DNA of 64,000 nt from Xanthomonas sp. 3793 (lineage in GTDB: Bacteria > Pseudomonadota > Gammaproteobacteria > Xanthomonadales > Xanthomonadaceae), in contig NZ_JANTYU010000002.1 of the NCBI RefSeq assembly GCF_024806835.1, positions 248,001 to 312,000 of the forward strand, written 5' to 3'. A program made the translations under genes and the position numbers. The notes under the pieces were generated by a model. That model did not search any database, had not been told where the DNA came from, and worked only from the letters and a program-made list of their open reading frames with translations. Below, one piece after another: positions 54,043-63,063 of this stretch (positions are counted from its first letter, which is position 1; each line of letters starts with the position of its first letter).

Positions 54043-55704
54043 TCAGCCTTTCCCCGTGCACTGCGCAAAGACATCGCGTTCGCGCGCATACGCGCTGGTC
54101 TTGACCTGCATCAGGCCCAGCACCGACGGGAACAGCGCATCCTGGTCGGTGTATTGCCCGGCGCGGTGGCGCAGGCAGGCCTCGTCCAGGCCGCGGTCGC
54201 GCGCGAATTCCGGCGAAAACCACATCACCATCGGCACGTGGGTTTGCTCCTTCGGCGCGATGGCATACGGCACGCCATGCAGATACAGGCCCTTCTCGCC
54301 CAACGATTCGCCATGATCGGAGAGATAGATCATGGCGGTGTCGTAGTCGGACAAGCCGCGCAATGTATGGATGGCCTGATTGAGGAAGTGATCGGTATAG
54401 CTGATGGAGTTGTCGTAGGCGTTGACGATGTCCTGGCGGCTGCAGCTGCCCAGGTCGGCGGTCCTGCACACCGGCTTGAAGCGCTCGAACTGCTCCGGGT
54501 AGCGTTCGAAGTAACTGGGGCCGTGGCTGCCGAGTTGATGCAGTACCACCACGCGGTCGCCGGGCCTGGCACGCACTTGCGCCGCCAGGTCGCGCAGCAG
54601 GATTTCGTCCATGCAACGGCCGTCGGCGCACAGGCCTGGCGTGGTGGCGTCATCCAGCTTCTGCATGTCCAGCCCCTCGCACACGCCCTTGCAGCCGGAC
54701 TGATTGTCGCGCCACAGCGTGGAAATACCGGCATGTTCAAGCACGTGCAGGAACGACTGGTGGCCGCGGATCATGTCTTCGTTGTAATCGCGGCGGCCGA
54801 ACGGCGAGAACATGCAGGGCACCGACACTTCGGTGCTGGTGCCGCACGAATGCATGTCCGGGAAATTGATCACCCCTGCCTGCGCCAGCTCCGGCGTGGT
54901 CTGGCGCGCATAGCCGTTGAGGCCCCAGTTCTGCGCGCGTGCGGTCTCACCCAGCACCAGCAGCAACAGGCGTGGGCGGCTGCCGGCAGCGCGCGGCGTT
55001 GCGCTGGCATCGTGTTCGATCGGCTGCTTGGGCGCGCGCTTGATCGGCGACTCGGACTTGAGGTTCTGGCGCAATGCGACGATGTAGTTGATCGGCGTGG
55101 CCAGGTAACGCACTTCGCGGTGATTGCGCATCAGCGCCGAAATGTCCTGCGACGACAACATGGTGCCGGCGGCGCCCACCACTGCCACTGCCAGCAGGAA
55201 TCCCAGCCGTACCAGCAGCGACTTGCCGACACTGCGCGCACGCAGGCGCGTACGCCACAGCAGTATGGTGGGAATCAGGAAGTAGCACAGCAGCGGAAAG
55301 ATCAGCCCCGGCGTCAGCAGCTCGCGCGATTCCTTGTGGTCGGTATGCAGCACGTTGCGCAGCATGTCCGCATCCAGATAGACGTTGTAGCTGTCCATGT
55401 AGTGCGCAGCCAGCGCGGTGGTGAACAGCAGCAGGGTCAGCAGCGGCCTGGCGTTCCAGCGCCACACCAGCAGACCCAATAACAGCGCGTGCACGGCGAC
55501 CAGCAGCGACATCAACGAAATCGCAAACCCGACACTGCCCGGGTGGGTGGCCATCGCCGTGCGCCAGAACAACTGATTGCACACCAGCGCGAAAAACAGG
55601 CTCGACAGCAATACCAGCGCTTCGGTCGATACGGTCGGCCGGGTACTCCATGTCAGCACGCGCGCATTGGTGCGCCCGCGCGGTTCCGGTAACCAGGTGC
55701 TCAT
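54043..55704 (-). CDS. eptA: Phosphoethanolamine transferase (EptA-like)
   Basis: The protein has 553 residues from the ATG at 55704, which overlaps the PAP2 stop (ATGA). Five N-terminal membrane helices (about 25-190) precede a periplasmic alkaline-phosphatase-like domain. Key residues: LLLVLGETARAQNWGLNGY with the metal-binding Glu, HSCGTSTEVSVPCMFSPFGR with the acceptor Thr, LHQLGSHGPSYFERYP and IYLSDHGESLGE with metal-binding Asp-His. Cysteines fit the usual disulfides. It adds phosphoethanolamine to lipid A phosphates, lowering binding of cationic peptides such as polymyxin. Last gene of a three-gene unit. Confidence 0.93.
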   Translation of the reverse strand: MSTWLPEPRGRTNARVLTWSTRPTVSTEALVLLSSLFFALVCNQLFWRTAMATHPGSVGFAISLMSLLVAVHALLLGLLVWRWNARPLLTLLLFTTALAAHYMDSYNVYLDADMLRNVLHTDHKESRELLTPGLIFPLLCYFLIPTILLWRTRLRARSVGKSLLVRLGFLLAVAVVGAAGTMLSSQDISALMRNHREVRYLATPINYIVALRQNLKSESPIKRAPKQPIEHDASATPRAAGSRPRLLLLVLGETARAQNWGLNGYARQTTPELAQAGVINFPDMHSCGTSTEVSVPCMFSPFGRRDYNEDMIRGHQSFLHVLEHAGISTLWRDNQSGCKGVCEGLDMQKLDDATTPGLCADGRCMDEILLRDLAAQVRARPGDRVVVLHQLGSHGPSYFERYPEQFERFKPVCRTADLGSCSRQDIVNAYDNSISYTDHFLNQAIHTLRGLSDYDTAMIYLSDHGESLGEKGLYLHGVPYAIAPKEQTHVPMVMWFSPEFARDRGLDEACLRHRAGQYTDQDALFPSVLGLMQVKTSAYARERDVFAQCTGKG

Positions 55705-56486
55705 GCTGCATCCCCCGATGGCAACATCGAATCGGACGCGCGATGCGGTCGAGCCAGCATCACGCAGTACAACGCCAGTGCCGTCAGCCAGCACACTGCC
55801 AACGACCATACATCGTGCGAGAGAAAATGCGCGCCACGCAGCTGCTGCGCAACGCCGAAAATGAGACCTGCCAGCAACCCGGTCAACAAACCTGGGACGC
55901 GCCACGCAGGACGCAGCGACAACGCGCAGAAATACAGCGCAACCCACGCATATCCGGCACTGGCATGGCCGGCCGGAAAACAACCGGACGCGGCAACGCC
56001 CTGGCGCGATTCGAATAGCCCGATCATTGCCTGGGTGCCGCCATACCGGCTCAAATCCCAAGGGCAATCCATCGCCGTCCACGACTTGAGCAACGACACC
56101 AGCGAGGTCGACAAGGCGACCGATGCGGCCAGATAGGTGAGCGGCCAGCGCAGTTTGCCCAGGCGTGGCCTGCACCAGGCAGCCACTGCCAGAATCACGA
56201 CGCTGACACCCGCCGCCGTGCTCAGCCCTCTGCCGATGCGATGAATCACGCCGCTGGTGAACCAGTGGTCCTTGAGCAGCCAGTGCCCGCCTTCCAGCCG
56301 GTACAGCACATCGGCAATCCACTGGTCGCCGCCGGCACCCATCAACAACGCGCTGAGCAGCAGCACACCCGTCAGCGGCATCCACAGATGGCGCGCAAGA
56401 AAGCGCGCCCGCACATCGGGGGCGGTGTGCGCCAGGACGGGCGCATGGACGGGAAGCGTGCTCATCGGGATGTCGGCCTGTGTCAT
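55701..56486 (-). CDS. PAP2 family phosphatase, lipid A phosphatase-like
   Basis: The protein has 261 residues with about six membrane helices. PAP2 motifs: KSWTAMDCPWDLSRYGG (KX6-type motif one), FPAGHASAGYAWVAL (PSGH-type motif two, with Ala for Ser) and LRGAHFLSHDVWS (motif three). The neighbour EptA adds phosphoethanolamine to lipid A, so removal of a lipid A or undecaprenyl phosphate is the likely role. ATG 56486 is used; another at 56465 is possible. Its stop overlaps the eptA start, giving tight coupling. Confidence 0.87.
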   Translation of the reverse strand: MTQADIPMSTLPVHAPVLAHTAPDVRARFLARHLWMPLTGVLLLSALLMGAGGDQWIADVLYRLEGGHWLLKDHWFTSGVIHRIGRGLSTAAGVSVVILAVAAWCRPRLGKLRWPLTYLAASVALSTSLVSLLKSWTAMDCPWDLSRYGGTQAMIGLFESRQGVAASGCFPAGHASAGYAWVALYFCALSLRPAWRVPGLLTGLLAGLIFGVAQQLRGAHFLSHDVWSLAVCWLTALALYCVMLARPHRASDSMLPSGDAA

Positions 56487-56563
56487 TGCCCGGCATCTTC
56501 GAAACCCGGATGTCGGAGAGCGGTCGGACCGGAGTTGCCCAGCCGTTAATCGACACCGAGCAT

Positions 56564-58297
56564 TCAGTCTGGATCGCCGTCGCTACCGGTTTGTTCGGTG
56601 TCGGACGCAGTGGCGGTGCAACCGGCACGCCACGCGGTGCCCGGCACCAGTTGCCATTGATTGCGATTGGATTCGCCGATATCGATGCGTTGTGCCGGAT
56701 CGATGCATGTCGGTACAGCCTGCTTGAGCACGAACAGCCAGCGTTTTTCCGGCGCCTGCGCAAGCCACGGGCCTGCCTTGTCCCATTGCTGCTGCCAACT
56801 CGCCTTGAAGCCGAAGTCGGTCACCGCGCGGTCGGCCTGCAGCAGGTTCTGCTCGCGCCAGGCCAGCATGCCCAACTCGGCGTCCGGGCCGATCCGCTGG
56901 CCAACGCGCTGCATCAGCCGCGCGGACGAACTGTAAGGATCCAGTGCCGGCATCAAGCCAAGGCCGTACACGATCCACAGCGCCGCCGTCATGACCACTA
57001 CTGCGGTGCCCGCACGCCGGCCGCGCGACCAGGCCACCACGGCAAGGCCGATGATGCCAAGGCCGATCAGCCAGAACCCCACCGACTGCAACGACGCCAG
57101 CTCCATGCCGCGTTTCAGCGCAGTGTTTTCGGCCCAATGCAGATGCAGCGCAATGCCGCCACCCAGGCTCAGGCCGGCGAGCGCAAGCAGCAACACATAG
57201 CCGGTGAGCAGCGCACGCACACCGCGACGGCGCAGCAGCCCGGCCAGCAACGGCGCCGCCACCATGCACAGCGCTGGCAGCATCGGGAAGATGTAGACCT
57301 CGCGTTTGCCCGGGCTGGCACTGAAGAACAGCAGCACCAGCACGCTCCACTCCAGCAGCAGCACATAGCGCGGGTCGCCGCGGCGCAGCCGGCGCCACCA
57401 TGCCGGCAGCAGCCACGGCAGCAACAGGCAGCCCGGCAGCCACAGCGTGGCGATCACCTGCAGGTAGTACCAGAACGGTTTGACGTGGTGCCAGGCGTGC
57501 GCATAGCGCGTGCCGGTCTGCTTGAACAACAACTCGTGCGCATAGGCGTGCAATTGCGGGTTATCGCCATGCAGCAGCGCGATGCCCAGCGGCCCCAACC
57601 ACACCGCAGTGCCAGCCAGAAAGGCCGGCAGTACCAGCAACCAGCTGCGCCCGGCCTGCGCACGCGCCGGCAACACGCTCCAGTGCCTGCGCGGCAGCGC
57701 CATCCACGGCAGCAACAGCAGCAGCGGCAGGAAACCAACGCCTTTGGTCACCGTGCCGACGCCGGCGGCAAACACCCCCAGAGTCCACGCGCGCCAGTCC
57801 GGCCCGCGCAACACATGCCGCAGCAGCCCCCACAGCGACAGCGTGGTCAGCGCCACCAGCACCATGTCGATCTGCGCGCGTTTGGCCATCAGGCCGAACT
57901 GCAGCACCGCAAACAACGCCGGCACCGCGTAGCCGGCCACGCGCCGGTTCCACAGCCGGCGCGTCATGTCCCAGGTCAGCCACAGCGTTGCCAGCGCGGC
58001 CAGCAGCGAGGGCAGCAGGAACGCGATCGGCCAGTGCGGCACCAGCGCGTGGCTCGCCGCCTGCAGCCACATGAACACCGGCGGCTTTTCCGCGTACAAC
58101 TCGCTGCCACGGTGCGGCAGCAGCCAATGCCCGCTTTCGACCATGGTGCGTGCGGCCAGCACGAAGCGCGGCTCGTCCGGCGGATTGGGTTGGCGCAGCC
58201 CGAGCCCGGCCAGCAGGCTGACAACGATCAGCAGCAACGCGGCAAGCAGCGCGCGCCGACGGGAGAGAGAGGCAGAGCTGGCAGGCGACACGTGCAT
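56564..58297 (-). CDS. ArnT-like PMT family glycosyltransferase
   Basis: The protein has 577 residues; the ATG at 58297 gives MHVSPASSASLSRRRALLAALL. About 11-12 membrane helices. The first periplasmic loop PNPPDEPRFVLAARTMVESG and LPHRGSELYAEKPPVFMWLQ match the polyprenyl-phosphate sugar transferase pattern with the essential Asp-Glu. ArnT itself transfers aminoarabinose to lipid A; no arn biosynthesis genes are present here, so the sugar may differ. It is 77 bases upstream of the PAP2 gene on the same strand and divergent from the two-component genes. Confidence 0.85.
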   Translation of the reverse strand: MHVSPASSASLSRRRALLAALLLIVVSLLAGLGLRQPNPPDEPRFVLAARTMVESGHWLLPHRGSELYAEKPPVFMWLQAASHALVPHWPIAFLLPSLLAALATLWLTWDMTRRLWNRRVAGYAVPALFAVLQFGLMAKRAQIDMVLVALTTLSLWGLLRHVLRGPDWRAWTLGVFAAGVGTVTKGVGFLPLLLLLPWMALPRRHWSVLPARAQAGRSWLLVLPAFLAGTAVWLGPLGIALLHGDNPQLHAYAHELLFKQTGTRYAHAWHHVKPFWYYLQVIATLWLPGCLLLPWLLPAWWRRLRRGDPRYVLLLEWSVLVLLFFSASPGKREVYIFPMLPALCMVAAPLLAGLLRRRGVRALLTGYVLLLALAGLSLGGGIALHLHWAENTALKRGMELASLQSVGFWLIGLGIIGLAVVAWSRGRRAGTAVVVMTAALWIVYGLGLMPALDPYSSSARLMQRVGQRIGPDAELGMLAWREQNLLQADRAVTDFGFKASWQQQWDKAGPWLAQAPEKRWLFVLKQAVPTCIDPAQRIDIGESNRNQWQLVPGTAWRAGCTATASDTEQTGSDGDPD

Positions 58298-58444
58298 GCC
58301 CCGGTCAAAGGGGCAGAACCATAGCCGGCAAGCAGGTCGGAATTTTGTCGGAATGCGCGCAACGCCGCCGGGAGCGGTCGGGTTCGGCTCGGCTCGGTTA
58401 GGATGCGCACACCGTCCCTGTCGGGCCGCTCTGGAAACCGCCCC

Positions 58445-59161
58445 ATGCGGCTGCTGGTCATCGAAGACAACCGCAATATGGTCGCCAACCTGTTCGACTA
58501 TTTCGAAGCGCGCGGGCATACCCTGGATGCGGCGCCCGATGGCGTCACCGGCCTGCATCTGGCCACCACCCAGCAGTACGACGTGCTGGTGCTGGACTGG
58601 ATGATGCCGCGCATGGACGGGCCGGAGGTGTTGCGCCGCCTGCGCGAGCACCACCACTCCGAGCTGCCGGTGATCATGCTCACCGCACGCGACGAATTGC
58701 CGGACAAGATTGCCGGCTTCCGCGCCGGTGCGGACGATTACCTGACCAAGCCGTTCGCGCTGCCCGAGCTCGAGGTGCGTATCGAGGCCTTGCTTGCGCG
58801 CGCGCACGGCCGCCGCCGCGGCAAGCTGCTGCAGGTGGCCGACCTGCGTCTGGATCTGTCCACCCTGGAGGCCACCCGCGCCGGCCAGGTGCTGCACCTG
58901 TATCCGGCCTGCCGCAAGTTGCTCGAAGTGCTGATGCAGGCAAGCCCTGCCGCCGTCACCCGGCAGCGCCTGGAGCAATCGCTGTGGGGCGACGACCCGC
59001 CCGATGGCGACATGCTGCGCTCGCATATCTACGAGCTGCGTCGCAGCGTGGACGGCCCGTTCGCGCAGAAGCTGATCCATACCCTGCCGCGGCTCGGCTA
59101 TCGTCTGGCAGAACTCGAAGGCGCCAGCGAACCGACGAGCAGCGATTGCGCCGATGGCTAA
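58445..59161 (+). CDS. OmpR/PhoB-type response regulator
   Basis: The protein has 238 residues from ATG 58445. Receiver domain: MRLLVIEDNRNM (acidic pair), phosphorylated Asp in VLVLDWMMPRMDGPEV, VIMLTARDE and TKPFALPELEVR. The C-terminal winged helix is recognisable (LRSHIYELRRSVDGP, HTLPRLGYRL), although LYPACRKLLEVLM replaces the usual LTxxEFxLL. It overlaps the kinase gene by eight bases. Divergent from the lipid A modification genes, it likely regulates them in the manner of PmrA (inference). Confidence 0.92.
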   Translation: MRLLVIEDNRNMVANLFDYFEARGHTLDAAPDGVTGLHLATTQQYDVLVLDWMMPRMDGPEVLRRLREHHHSELPVIMLTARDELPDKIAGFRAGADDYLTKPFALPELEVRIEALLARAHGRRRGKLLQVADLRLDLSTLEATRAGQVLHLYPACRKLLEVLMQASPAAVTRQRLEQSLWGDDPPDGDMLRSHIYELRRSVDGPFAQKLIHTLPRLGYRLAELEGASEPTSSDCADG

Positions 59162-60452
59162 GCCGCGCCCGCTGGGACGTCGGGTCATGGTGTGGTTGTT
59201 CGGCTACACCTTGCTGATGACGTTGGCGGTGTTCGGCACCGCGCAATACCTGCACGAGCGCGCCGAGCATGGCGTATGGCGCTCGCTGCTCAACTCGGAA
59301 CTGGACAGCATCCTGGACAGCAGCGCGCAAAGTCCCGGCTACCATTGGCAGGATTCGGACACCTTGCGGCTGTATCGCCTGGACGGCGGCAAGGCCGTAC
59401 CGCCGGTATTGCGAACGCTGCATCCCGGCCTGCATGAGCATGACGTCGACGGCCGCCCGAGTGCGGTGATGGTGCGCGACACCGCGCAGGCCGGTCGTCT
59501 GGCGCTGGTGCTGGATATCACCGATTTCGAAGCGCTGGAGAAATTCCTCACCCGCTGGATGTTGGCCGCCGGCGTGGCCCTGATCGGCATCACCTTGCTG
59601 ATGGGCGCCTATGCCATGGCCCGACTGGTGAGCCCGTTGGTGGAGCTGGCCCGCGATATCGGTGCGCTGCGTCCGGAACGGCGCGCGCAACAGGTTGCGG
59701 TGGGGGCGCAGGGCAGCGCCGAGCTGTACGTCATCGCCGATGCGCTCAACGATTACCTGGAGCGCAACGGCCAGTTCGTCGAGCGCGAACGCGCCTTCAT
59801 CGACAGCGCCAGTCACGAGCTGCGCACGCCGATCGCGGTGATCGGCAATGCGGTGGAGCTGGCGTTGGAGCAGCCCGGCACGCCGCCGGCGGTGCGCCAT
59901 CAGTTGCAGCGCATCGCACAGACCAGCGCGTCGGTGGAGCAACTGATCGCCTTGTTGCTGGTGCTGGCGAAAGATCCCGGCCGATTGGTACGCAGCAGCG
60001 ACACAGTGCGGCTGGACCATCTGATTCCGGATATCGTCGCCGACCACGCGCACCTGTGCGCAGACAAGGATCTGCAGCTTGTCATCGAGCCGTTGCCGCC
60101 GTGCAGCCTCACCGCGCCGGTCGCCATCGTGCAGACCGCCATCGGCAATCTGCTGCGCAATGCGATCGAAAACAGCGACCGCGGCATCATCCGCATCGCG
60201 CTATCGGCGCCGGGCGTGGTGCGCATTTCCGACCCGGGCCACGGCATGACGCCGGAAGAAATCAGCGCGATCTATGCGCGCCTGGCGCGCGGCGATGCAC
60301 GGCAGGGCAATGGCATCGGCCTGGAGCTGATCGGGCGTCTTTGCGAACACCTGGGCTGGAAGCTCAGCCTGGAATCCGATGCAGGGCAGGGCACGGTCGC
60401 AACGCTGGATCTGGGCGGTGCCACGACAGCAATCGAGCCGACACACGCCTAG
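59154..60452 (+). CDS. Membrane sensor histidine kinase
   Basis: The protein has 432 residues. Membrane helices at about 12-31 and 136-156 flank a periplasmic sensor of about 100 residues. HAMP-like segment RLVSPLVELARDIGALRPER, then the dimerisation box with phosphoaccepting His in FIDSASHELRTPIAVIGN, and the ATP-binding domain with N-box IGNLLRNAIENSD, G1 ISDPGHGM and G2 GNGIGLELIGRL. It autophosphorylates and passes phosphate to the preceding response regulator. The sensor region is acidic enough to suggest cation or peptide sensing (inference). Confidence 0.93.
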   Translation: MAKPRPLGRRVMVWLFGYTLLMTLAVFGTAQYLHERAEHGVWRSLLNSELDSILDSSAQSPGYHWQDSDTLRLYRLDGGKAVPPVLRTLHPGLHEHDVDGRPSAVMVRDTAQAGRLALVLDITDFEALEKFLTRWMLAAGVALIGITLLMGAYAMARLVSPLVELARDIGALRPERRAQQVAVGAQGSAELYVIADALNDYLERNGQFVERERAFIDSASHELRTPIAVIGNAVELALEQPGTPPAVRHQLQRIAQTSASVEQLIALLLVLAKDPGRLVRSSDTVRLDHLIPDIVADHAHLCADKDLQLVIEPLPPCSLTAPVAIVQTAIGNLLRNAIENSDRGIIRIALSAPGVVRISDPGHGMTPEEISAIYARLARGDARQGNGIGLELIGRLCEHLGWKLSLESDAGQGTVATLDLGGATTAIEPTHA

Positions 60453-60564
60453 CGCAGCGCAGGCGCAGCCCGTCGACGTGCGCCACGCGGCCGTGCACAC
60501 GCTGCGCATCCCGGTCGGCATCAGGCAAGCCATGCCTTGCCATCCAGGGCAACCAGCGGCCAAC

Positions 60565-61056
60565 TCAGGCCGGCAGCAGTCCGCGTTCGCTCAGCCAGTT
60601 GCGTGCGTTCTCGGCATCCTGCTCGAACCAGGCGCGGGTGGATCCCAATCGGTAGGTATAGCCCCAGGCATCCATGTCGGCCATCAGCCGCGCGCTGCCC
60701 ACGCCCGGCAGCTGTTCGGCCAGCAGAATCTGCAGGTAGCAGGTGGCGTCTTCCTCATCCACCGAATCGGTGGCATCGGTATGCACGGCGGCGCGTTTGT
60801 CGGCGGGCAGCACGATCAGATGCCCGGCCTCGTGCAGCATCGAGTGTACCGGCGTGTCGTCGCGCACATAGACATCGCAGCCGATGATGCCCGCCTCCGG
60901 TTCGCCCCAGAAGCTGCCAGGGATCGCAGCGCCCGCGTCCACGCGATGCAGGCGCAGGCCATACCGGCCCAGCAGGGCGGCCGGGGCGTCCAGGCCGATA
61001 TCGGCCACGCACAGCACCGCGGACGCATCGGATGGGGAAGCAGGATGAGAAGTCAC
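60565..61056 (-). CDS. Conserved protein with HEAGH zinc-peptidase-like motif
   Basis: The protein has 163 residues from GTG 61056 (TSHPASPSDASAVLCVADIG); the frame continues upstream but crosses the min operon terminator, so the later start is chosen. VHSMLHEAGHLIVLPADKRA contains HExxH as in zinc metallopeptidases; a possible third ligand is Asp or Glu in TDSVDEEDATCYLQILLAEQ. No signal peptide. C-terminus ends WLSERGLLPA. Function unknown; an intracellular metalloprotease-like fold is the best guess. Confidence 0.7.
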   Translation of the reverse strand: MTSHPASPSDASAVLCVADIGLDAPAALLGRYGLRLHRVDAGAAIPGSFWGEPEAGIIGCDVYVRDDTPVHSMLHEAGHLIVLPADKRAAVHTDATDSVDEEDATCYLQILLAEQLPGVGSARLMADMDAWGYTYRLGSTRAWFEQDAENARNWLSERGLLPA

Positions 61057-61109
61057 GCGCAGTCGCTCGCGGTCGGGCGCGCTACAGGGCGCGCCATGGG
61101 GTAGATACC

Positions 61110-61138
61110 AAAACGGTACCGTGCGAACACGGTACCGT
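61110..61138 (-). terminator. Rho-independent terminator of the minCDE operon
   Basis: On the minus strand ACGGTACCGTG and CACGGTACCGT form a perfect 11-bp stem closed by a TTCG tetraloop and followed by TTT. It lies 74 bases after the minE stop. The same bases are two exact copies of the palindrome ACGGTACCGT spaced by six bases, so an operator cannot be excluded. Confidence 0.75.
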
Positions 61139-61211
61139 CGTAATGATGGTGCGGCCATCGCCACACAGCGCGCGAGCATCGATGACCTGCACGCTGGTGG
61201 CAACGACCGCG

Positions 61212-61469
61212 TTACTTGTCGCCGTCTTCCGGCAGGGCGACAGAAATATCCAGCACGTCGTGCTCGCCGTCCTTGACCAGATCAACCCGCACCGCATCGG
61301 CGTCGATGTTGACGTACTTCTTGATCACTTCCAGCAATTCGCGCTGCAGCAGCGGCAGGTAATCCGGCCCGCCGCGGTGGTTGCGCTCCTGCGCAATGAT
61401 GATCTGCAGGCGGTTCTTGGCCGTCTCGGCGGTGTTCTTCTTGCTCTTGAGAAAATCGAGCAGGCCCAT
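61212..61469 (-). CDS. minE: Cell division topological specificity factor MinE
   Basis: The protein has 85 residues: [20 protein letters not shown] is the N-terminal amphipathic/MinD-binding part and [20 protein letters not shown] the dimerisation part. MinE drives MinD off the membrane and confines MinCD oscillation so that division occurs at midcell. Start codon ATG 61469, two bases after the minD stop. Last gene of minC-minD-minE. Confidence 0.96.
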   Translation of the reverse strand: MGLLDFLKSKKNTAETAKNRLQIIIAQERNHRGGPDYLPLLQRELLEVIKKYVNIDADAVRVDLVKDGEHDVLDISVALPEDGDK

Positions 61470-61471
61470 GC

Positions 61472-62281
61472 TTAGCCTCCGAACAGCTTGCTGAAGAAGC
61501 CTTTCTTCTCCACGGATGTGAATCGCATCGGGCGCTCTTCGCCCATGATGCGGGCGACCGCGTCGTCGTAGGCCTGGCCGGCCGGGGACTCGGCATCCAG
61601 GATCACCGGCTCGCCCTTGTTGGAAGCGTTGAGCACGTCGCCGGATTCGGGAATCACGCCGATGGCCTTGAGCCCCAGCACTTCTTCCACGTCGGTGATG
61701 CTGAGCATCTCGCCGCCTTCCACGCGGCCCGGGCTGTAGCGGGTAAGCAGCAGGAACGCCGGCACCGTCTTGCCTTCCTCGGCCTTGCGGGTCTTGGAAT
61801 CGAGCAGGCCGATGATGCGGTCGGAGTCGCGCACCGAAGACACTTCCGGGTTCACCACCACGACGGCGCGGTCGGCGAAGTACATCGACAGGAACGCGCC
61901 CTTTTCGATACCGGCCGGCGAGTCGCACACGATGTACTCGAAGCCGTCGGCGGCCAGGTCCTTGAGCACCTTCTCCACGCCGTCCTGGGTCAGCGCATCC
62001 TTGTCGCGGGTCTGCGAGGCGGCCAGCACGTACAGGTTGTCGAAGCGCTTGTCCTTGATCAGCGACTGCTTGAGCGTGGCTTCGCCGTGCACGACGTTGA
62101 CGAAGTCGTACACCACGCGCCGCTCGCAGCCCATGATCAGGTCCAGGTTGCGCAGACCGACGTCGAAGTCGATGACGGCGACCTTCTTGCCGCGCCGCGC
62201 CAGCCCGCAGGCCAGGCTCGCGCTGGTGGTGGTCTTGCCAACGCCGCCCTTGCCGGAGGTGACTACGATGATTTCAGCCAA
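61472..62281 (-). CDS. minD: Septum site-determining ATPase MinD
   Basis: The protein has 269 residues. The deviant Walker A motif is [19 protein letters not shown] at the N-terminus; [19 protein letters not shown] and [14 protein letters not shown] are the switch regions; the C-terminal amphipathic membrane-targeting helix is [16 protein letters not shown]. It binds the membrane with ATP and carries MinC. Second gene of the min operon. Confidence 0.97.
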   Translation of the reverse strand: MAEIIVVTSGKGGVGKTTTSASLACGLARRGKKVAVIDFDVGLRNLDLIMGCERRVVYDFVNVVHGEATLKQSLIKDKRFDNLYVLAASQTRDKDALTQDGVEKVLKDLAADGFEYIVCDSPAGIEKGAFLSMYFADRAVVVVNPEVSSVRDSDRIIGLLDSKTRKAEEGKTVPAFLLLTRYSPGRVEGGEMLSITDVEEVLGLKAIGVIPESGDVLNASNKGEPVILDAESPAGQAYDDAVARIMGEERPMRFTSVEKKGFFSKLFGG

Positions 62282-62317
62282 AGGATTTCTCCGAAATATT
62301 TCTGTGGTTGGGCTGCG

Positions 62318-63061
62318 TCAATCCAGCGCAGCGATCTTGATCTGATCCTGCTCCAGCCAGACCTGGACGGCCTTGCCACGCAGGTCCATGGGAACATCGT
62401 CCAGCACCTTGTAGTGGCCAGCGATGGCAACCAGTTCGGCGTGGAAGTCGCGGCAGAAGATGCGCGCGTCAGGGTTGCCCTGGGCGCCGGCCAACGCGCG
62501 GCCACGCAGGGTACCGTAGATATGGATGCTGCCGTCGGCGATGACCTCCGCCCCGGCGCCGACCGTATTGAGTACGGTCAGGTCGCAGTTTTCCGCATAC
62601 AGCTGCTGGCCCGAGCGCACCGCGTTGCGTTGCATGCGACCCGGCGCCGGGCGCGCGACCGGCGCTGCGGGTTCGGCGCGTGCCGGCGGCGGCGCAGGTG
62701 GCGGGCTGACCGCAGTCGGTTCGTATTGCGCGCGGAACTTGGCCAGCAATGGCACGCCGAGCTGCTGGGAGAGCAGGTCGATCTCGCTGGTGCCGTAGGC
62801 CAGCGCCACCGGCAGCACACCCGCAGCGCGCAGGCCATCCAGCAGCGCCTTGGCGGTGCTCACGTCCGGCACCTGCGACAGCCCGCCGAAATCCAGGATC
62901 ACTGCCGCCCGCCCGAACAGCTTGGGCGCCCGGGTCACGCGCTCGCGCATTTCCTGCACCAGGCGCGGCACATCCAGGGTGCGCACGCGCAGGTTGGCGA
63001 TGCCCACCTGGCCGATCTTCAGTTCGCCGGCCTGTTCAAAATCCACATTCACACTCGACAC
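62318..63061 (-). CDS. minC: Septum site-determining protein MinC
   Basis: The protein has 247 residues from GTG 63061 (SSVNVDFEQAGELKIGQVGI). N-terminal FtsZ-inhibiting domain (residues 1-110; LFGRAAVILDFGGLS), Ala/Pro-rich linker (PPPAPPPARAEPAAPVARPA), and C-terminal beta-helix (RSGQQLYAENCDLTVLNTVG, GSIHIYGTLRGRALAGAQGN). It blocks FtsZ assembly at the poles. The start lies two bases before the stop of the acetyltransferase gene (63064), so the two are probably co-transcribed. Confidence 0.95.
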   Translation of the reverse strand: MSSVNVDFEQAGELKIGQVGIANLRVRTLDVPRLVQEMRERVTRAPKLFGRAAVILDFGGLSQVPDVSTAKALLDGLRAAGVLPVALAYGTSEIDLLSQQLGVPLLAKFRAQYEPTAVSPPPAPPPARAEPAAPVARPAPGRMQRNAVRSGQQLYAENCDLTVLNTVGAGAEVIADGSIHIYGTLRGRALAGAQGNPDARIFCRDFHAELVAIAGHYKVLDDVPMDLRGKAVQVWLEQDQIKIAALD

Positions 63062-63063
63062 GC

